DNA of 64,000 nucleotides from Antarcticimicrobium luteum. GTDB taxonomy: Bacteria > Pseudomonadota > Alphaproteobacteria > Rhodobacterales > Rhodobacteraceae. Location of the stretch: the NCBI RefSeq assembly GCF_004358185.1, contig NZ_SMUV01000067.1:62001-126000 (forward strand), in the 5' to 3' direction. This document shows positions 59,922-64,000 of this stretch, in pieces. Each line of letters starts with the position of its first letter. Positions within the stretch are counted from its first letter, which is position 1. The position numbers were made by a program, and so were the translations under genes. The notes below the pieces were generated by a model. The model ran no database searches, was not told the DNA's origin, and worked only from the letters and a program-made list of their open reading frames with translations.

Positions 59922-61817
59922 ATGGGATACCAGAACCGCAATATCGGCGACGACCGCCCGGTGATCCGACAACTTGACGAGGCCGCGATCAACCGGATCG
60001 CGGCGGGCGAGGTGGTCGAACGCCCCGCCTCGGCGGTCAAGGAACTGGTAGAAAACGCCATCGACGCCGGGGCCACCCGCATCACCGTCGAGATCGCTGA
60101 TGGTGGCAAGACCCTGATCCGCGTCACCGATGACGGCTGCGGCATCGCGCCCGGCGACCTGCCGCTGGCGCTGTCGCGCCATGCCACCTCCAAGATCGAC
60201 GGCTCGGACCTGCTGAACATCCACACCTTCGGCTTCCGGGGCGAGGCGCTGCCCTCGCTGGGGGCGGTGGGGCGGCTGAGCATCACCAGCCGCGCGCCGG
60301 GCGAGGAGGCGGCGACCATCCGTGTCGCCGGTGGCAGGATGGAGCCTGTGCGCCCCGCCGCGCTGCGCGCCGGCACGGTGGTGGAGCTGCGTGATCTGTT
60401 CTTCGCAACCCCTGCGCGGCTCAAATTCATGCGCTCGGACCGGGCCGAGACCCAGGCGATTTCCGACGTGGTCAAGCGCCTCGCCATGGCCGAGCCCTCT
60501 GTCGGTCTCACCCTCCGCGACGTTTCCGGCGGCGGCGAGGGGCGGCTGACCTTCAGGGCGGACGCCGAAACCGGTGACCTGTTCGGTGCGCTGGAGGCGC
60601 GGCTGGCCCGCGTCATGGGGCGCGAGTTCACCGAAAACGCCCTGCCCATCGACGCCACCCGCGAGGGCATCCGCCTGTTCGGTTATGCCGCGCTGCCGAC
60701 CTATTCGCGCGGCGCCGCGGTGGCGCAATACCTTTTCGTCAATGCCCGGCCGGTGCGCGACCGGATGCTGACCGGGGCGCTGCGCGCGGCCTATTTCGAT
60801 TTTCTCAGCCGCGACCGGCATCCGGCCGCCGCGCTGTTCCTCGATTGCGACCCGCAACTGGTTGACGTCAACGTGCACCCGGCCAAATCCGAGGTGCGGT
60901 TCCGCGATCCCGGCCTGCCGCGTGGGCTGATCGTCTCGGCGCTGCGCCATGCGCTGGCCGAGGCCGGGCACCGCGCCTCATCGACGGTGGCCACCGCGAC
61001 GCTGGGAGCGATGCGTCCCGAACCCCCCGGCGCGCCGCCGCGCGTCTATCAGATGGACCGCCCCTCGCCGGGCGCGCGCATGGCCGCCTATCTGGCGCAG
61101 GCCCCGATGCAGCCCGCGCCGGCCTATGGCGAACGTCCCGCACCCGATCCGGGCTTTGCCGAGCTTTCCACGGCCTACAGCGGCCGGGTGGTCGAGGAAC
61201 CGGAGGAAGGTCCGGCCCCCGAAACCGCCGCCGAATCCCTGCCGCTGGGTGCGGCGCGCGGGCAGGTGCATGAAAACTACATCATCGCCCAGACCGAAAC
61301 CGGCATGGTGATCGTCGATCAGCACGCCGCGCATGAGCGGCTGGTCTATGAGAGGCTCAAGAAACAGATGGCCGAAACCGGCGTCGCCGCCCAGGCACTG
61401 CTGATCCCCGAGATCGTGGAGCTGTCCGCTGGCGATTGCGCCCGGCTGCTGGCGGTGGCCGAGGATCTTGCCCAACTGGGCCTCGGCATCGAACCTTTCG
61501 GCGGAACGGCCGTCGCCGTGCGCGAAACCCCCGCCATCCTGGGCGAGGTCAATGCCGGCGCGATGCTGCGCGACATCCTTGACGAGCTTGACGACCAGGG
61601 CGAAAGCCAGCTTGTCCAGGCCCGGATCGAGGCGATCCTGTCCCGCGTGGCCTGCCACGGGTCCATCCGCTCTGGCCGCCGCATGCGCGCCGAGGAGATG
61701 AACGCGCTGCTGCGCGAGATGGAGGCGACGCCGCATTCCGGCCAGTGCAACCACGGGCGGCCGACCTATGTCGAGCTGAAGCTTTCGGATATCGAGCGGC
61801 TGTTCGGGCGCAGCTGA
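59922..61817 (+). CDS. mutL: DNA mismatch repair protein MutL
   Basis: A 631-residue mismatch-repair protein. The N-terminal GHKL ATPase (1-330) shows [28 protein letters not shown] and [23 protein letters not shown] Pro/Ala linker (about 335-430) leads to the C-terminal dimer domain, which holds the endonuclease motif [12 protein letters not shown] (DQHA-x2-E-x4-E) near residue 465, plus [12 protein letters not shown] and [10 protein letters not shown]. This is the nicking form of MutL expected in bacteria without MutH. Start ATG at 59922; a shorter start at the [18 protein letters not shown] segment is not supported. Confidence 0.95.
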   Translation: MGYQNRNIGDDRPVIRQLDEAAINRIAAGEVVERPASAVKELVENAIDAGATRITVEIADGGKTLIRVTDDGCGIAPGDLPLALSRHATSKIDGSDLLNIHTFGFRGEALPSLGAVGRLSITSRAPGEEAATIRVAGGRMEPVRPAALRAGTVVELRDLFFATPARLKFMRSDRAETQAISDVVKRLAMAEPSVGLTLRDVSGGGEGRLTFRADAETGDLFGALEARLARVMGREFTENALPIDATREGIRLFGYAALPTYSRGAAVAQYLFVNARPVRDRMLTGALRAAYFDFLSRDRHPAAALFLDCDPQLVDVNVHPAKSEVRFRDPGLPRGLIVSALRHALAEAGHRASSTVATATLGAMRPEPPGAPPRVYQMDRPSPGARMAAYLAQAPMQPAPAYGERPAPDPGFAELSTAYSGRVVEEPEEGPAPETAAESLPLGAARGQVHENYIIAQTETGMVIVDQHAAHERLVYERLKKQMAETGVAAQALLIPEIVELSAGDCARLLAVAEDLAQLGLGIEPFGGTAVAVRETPAILGEVNAGAMLRDILDELDDQGESQLVQARIEAILSRVACHGSIRSGRRMRAEEMNALLREMEATPHSGQCNHGRPTYVELKLSDIERLFGRS

Positions 61818-61902
61818 CCCAGGCCCGCGGGCTTGCCTTTTCCGGCCGTGTGGGTCAACTGGAACGGGAAAGAACTAAACAGGAACAGGGGCTCTGGCCG
61901 AG

Positions 61903-63339
61903 ATGACAGTGGATGACGTTCTGAACGCGATACGGGCCATCCCGCCGCAACAGTTGCTGACCTGGGCGACGGTGGCGCTGTCGCTTCTCGTGCTGGCGCT
62001 GCTGCTGCGCTCGATGGCCCTGCGCCGCATGGTGGGCGCGCTGCGCCCGCTGGAGGAAGAGGCCCGGACCCTGCGCGAGGATCTGATCGAACAGCGCGCC
62101 CAGGCCGGGCGCATCCCCGAGCTGGTGCAGTCGATCGAGGATCTGCGCCGCCTGCACGGCGACGAGCAGCAGTTGCGAATCACCGCCGAGACCGAGCTGA
62201 AGACGCTGAAATCCGAACACGCCGCCCGGCTGGAGGAGCTGCGCGGCATGAAAAAGGAGATCGAGGATCGCTTCTCGGTCCTCGCCTCCGGGGTGCTGCA
62301 ACAGAACTCCGAATCCTTTCTGAAACTCGCCTCCGAACGGTTCAAATCGCATGAGCTGACCGCCAGCGAGGATCTGGAAAAGCGCAAGACGGCGATCGAG
62401 AATCTGGTCAAGCCGCTGAACGAGAAACTCACCGTCTTCGACACCCGGATCAAGGAAATCGAAAAGGCCCGCAACGACGCCTATGGCGCGATCCGCGAAC
62501 AGGTGCGGCAACTGGCCGAGGGGCAGGCCAGCCTGGGCACCGAGACGCGCAAGCTGGTGCAGGCGCTGCGCGCGCCCAAGACCCGCGGCCGCTGGGGTGA
62601 GATGCAACTGCGCCAGGTGTTCGACATGGCCGGCATGGCCGAGAACGTCGATTACACGCTGGAGCATCACATGGACACCGACGACGGTGCCCGCCGCCCC
62701 GACGCCATCGTCCGGATCCCCGGCGGCAAGAGCATCGTGATCGACGCCAAGACCCCGCTGGAGGCCTATCTCGACGCGCTGGAATGCGAAACGCCGGAAC
62801 AGCAGCAACACCACCTCTCCCGCCACGCCGCCCAGGTGCGCCAGCATGTGAAGCTGCTGTCGTCCAAGGCCTATCAGGACCAGATCCCGACCACGCCGGA
62901 CTTTGTGGTGATGTTCATCCCCGGCGAAACCTTCGTCTCGGCGGCGGTGGAGGCGGACGCCGCGCTGATCGAATACGCCTTTGAACGCAAGGTGCTGATC
63001 GCCACGCCGACCACGCTGATGGCGCTGGTCAAGGCGATCGCCTATGGATGGCAGCAGGAGAAGATGGCCGAGAACGCGGTCGAGGTGCAGAAGGTGGCGA
63101 AAGAGCTTTACGACCGGCTCAACACCTTCGGCGGCCATCTGGACGCGGTGGGCAAGGGGCTGAACCGCTCGGTCGATCACTACAACAAGGCGGTCGCCTC
63201 GATGGAAAGCAGGGTTCTGCCGTCCGCCCGCAAGTTCGAATCGATGGGCGTGGTCACCCAGGGCTCGGAGATCGAAACGCCCAGTATCGTCGAAAGTCAG
63301 GCACGCGGCTTTGCCGCCCTGACCGACGACCGCGAATAA
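61903..63339 (+). CDS. rmuC: DNA recombination protein RmuC
   Basis: A 478-residue protein. An N-terminal membrane helix (LLTWATVALSLLVLALLLR) is followed by a coiled coil (about 45-195, EEARTLREDLIEQRAQAG...FLKLASERFKSHEL) and the RmuC nuclease-like core (about 200-420): TRGRWGEMQLRQVFDMAGMAENVDY, RPDAIVRIPGGKSIVIDAKTPLEAYLDA and FVVMFIPGETFVSAA. It limits inversions at short repeats. Start ATG at 61903; the partial membrane protein gene follows after 12 bases. Confidence 0.92.
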   Translation: MTVDDVLNAIRAIPPQQLLTWATVALSLLVLALLLRSMALRRMVGALRPLEEEARTLREDLIEQRAQAGRIPELVQSIEDLRRLHGDEQQLRITAETELKTLKSEHAARLEELRGMKKEIEDRFSVLASGVLQQNSESFLKLASERFKSHELTASEDLEKRKTAIENLVKPLNEKLTVFDTRIKEIEKARNDAYGAIREQVRQLAEGQASLGTETRKLVQALRAPKTRGRWGEMQLRQVFDMAGMAENVDYTLEHHMDTDDGARRPDAIVRIPGGKSIVIDAKTPLEAYLDALECETPEQQQHHLSRHAAQVRQHVKLLSSKAYQDQIPTTPDFVVMFIPGETFVSAAVEADAALIEYAFERKVLIATPTTLMALVKAIAYGWQQEKMAENAVEVQKVAKELYDRLNTFGGHLDAVGKGLNRSVDHYNKAVASMESRVLPSARKFESMGVVTQGSEIETPSIVESQARGFAALTDDRE

Positions 63340-63351
63340 GGCGAGCCGGGG

Positions 63352-64000
63352 GTGCGGTTGCCCGCCGTCACCGCGGCGCTGTTCCGTCAGGCCGAACTGA
63401 GGGCCGAGGGGCTGGTCGGGCTGCTGCGGATGATCGCGGTTCTGGCGCTTCTGCTGTCCTCCGTGCTGGCCACCCGGGAGGCTGTCGCTCACGAAGGCTC
63501 GGAGGTGATGGCGCGGCAGTGGTTCTATGCCGGGACCATGATGGCCGGTTATTTCACCCTCGGTGCGCTGGCCTGGTGGGGGTACCGGCGCGGCTGGCTG
63601 CGGATCTGGATGATCTGGCCCGCCGCGGCCGCCGACTGCCTGTTCTTTCTCTACGGTGTGTGGATGAGCATGGTGAACATCGGCCTGCCGGGGGGCCATG
63701 CCTTTGTCTTTCCCGCCGTCTGGCTGGCGCCGGTGGTGCTGGCCTTTGGCGTGCTGCGGTTCAATCCGGGCATCCAGGCGTTCATCGCGGCGCTGACGGT
63801 GGGCGGCCTCGCCCTGCTGATCGGCCTGCCGCCGGGCGAGGGATTCGCGCCGCGCTCCGGGGCGGCGGCGATCTTTCTCTCCTTTCCGCCCAACGCGATG
63901 CGGGTGGCGATGCTGGGGCTGGCCGGCGCGGTTCTGGTGGTGGCGGCGGTGCGCACCAGGCGGCTGTTGCTGCGCTCGATCACCGAGGCGCAGAACGCCG
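63352..64000 (+). CDS. Membrane protein, N-terminal part (cut by window end)
   Basis: An open frame of 216 codons from GTG at 63352 to the edge. It has about six predicted helices: GLLRMIAVLALLLSSVLA, YAGTMMAGYFTLGALAWW, IWPAAAADCLFFLYGVWM, FVFPAVWLAPVVLAFGVL, FIAALTVGGLALLIGL and AMLGLAGAVLVVAAVR, then RRLLLRSITEAQNA. This resembles the membrane part of class III adenylate/guanylate cyclases in related genomes, where a catalytic domain would follow, but that part lies outside the window. GAGCCGGGG precedes the GTG. Confidence 0.7.
   Translation, partial: MRLPAVTAALFRQAELRAEGLVGLLRMIAVLALLLSSVLATREAVAHEGSEVMARQWFYAGTMMAGYFTLGALAWWGYRRGWLRIWMIWPAAAADCLFFLYGVWMSMVNIGLPGGHAFVFPAVWLAPVVLAFGVLRFNPGIQAFIAALTVGGLALLIGLPPGEGFAPRSGAAAIFLSFPPNAMRVAMLGLAGAVLVVAAVRTRRLLLRSITEAQNA

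Noticed and set aside
1-64000. tRNA genes, rRNA genes, insertion sequences or prophage
   Set aside because: No cloverleaf or GTTCRANYC-type T-arm in proper context, no transposase or integrase motif and no phage structural gene was seen on either strand.

Overview
The window is chromosomal DNA from a GC-rich alphaproteobacterium, most likely a member of the Rhodobacterales (Roseobacter/Rhodobacter group). The evidence is the gene order rsmB - heparinase-like - purH - lspA - DUF3035 lipoprotein - two M16 peptidases, the cluster rbfA - truB - rpsO - pnp, the DUF3576 lipoprotein next to leuS, an FnrL-type operator, a MutL that carries its own endonuclease motif, and high-GC codon use throughout. 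I see no phage, insertion sequence, CRISPR array, rRNA or tRNA. Coding density is high and most genes are housekeeping.

Layout. 1-2.1 kb: leuS (5' end only), a lipoprotein and a highly expressed porin with a clear terminator. 2.2-9.4 kb: YggS-like PLP protein, L,D-transpeptidase-like protein overlapping ribA, an OmpR-type regulator, an FNR-type site followed by a candidate small RNA, an RTX protein with a lysozyme-like N-terminus, xthA, ybbN, a Lon-substrate-domain protein and a Trm112-like protein. 9.5-18.2 kb: UbiH-type monooxygenase, amidase, DapC-type aminotransferase, ftsK, lolA, a transglycosylase lipoprotein and hspQ. 18.3-22.6 kb: gamma-glutamyltransferase, an anti-sigma kinase/STAS pair, a thiolase and a 60-residue unknown protein. 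22.8-28.0 kb: a compact four-gene unit (XRE-cupin regulator, LysE exporter, GFA-type zinc protein, dimethylglycine/sarcosine dehydrogenase-like flavoprotein) behind repeated operator-like sequences, then rarD.

28.0-36.3 kb: NTF2-like protein, RluA-type pseudouridine synthase, GT11 and GT25 glycosyltransferases, an aldehyde dehydrogenase, a 1-Cys peroxiredoxin, pnp and rpsO. 36.4-41.4 kb: an RTX membrane-anchored protein, DUF1643, truB, a DUF2233 secreted protein, rbfA and divergent dapB. 41.6-50.6 kb: an SDHAF4-like protein, rsmB, heparinase-like, purH, lspA, DUF3035 and a catalytic/non-catalytic M16 pair. 50.7-55.7 kb, minus strand: deoC, an ALDH16-type double aldehyde dehydrogenase, a polysaccharide deacetylase and a GT2. 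55.8-59.8 kb: a sitABCD-type metal ABC transporter behind a Fur/Mur-type palindrome. 59.9-64 kb: mutL, rmuC and the start of a membrane protein.

The observations most worth a second look are non-coding: the FNR-site/small-RNA module at 5.3 kb, a three-copy dispersed intergenic repeat, a 13-bp tandem repeat that contains the deoC stop codon, a triple hairpin array before mutL, and paired operator repeats before the XRE-cupin gene. Among proteins, the stand-outs are the sit permease with a DtxR-like tail, RibA with a degraded RibB-like domain, and the ALDH16 double-domain enzyme. I do not see a clearly new multi-gene system. Everything here comes from reading the sequence; no database search was run.
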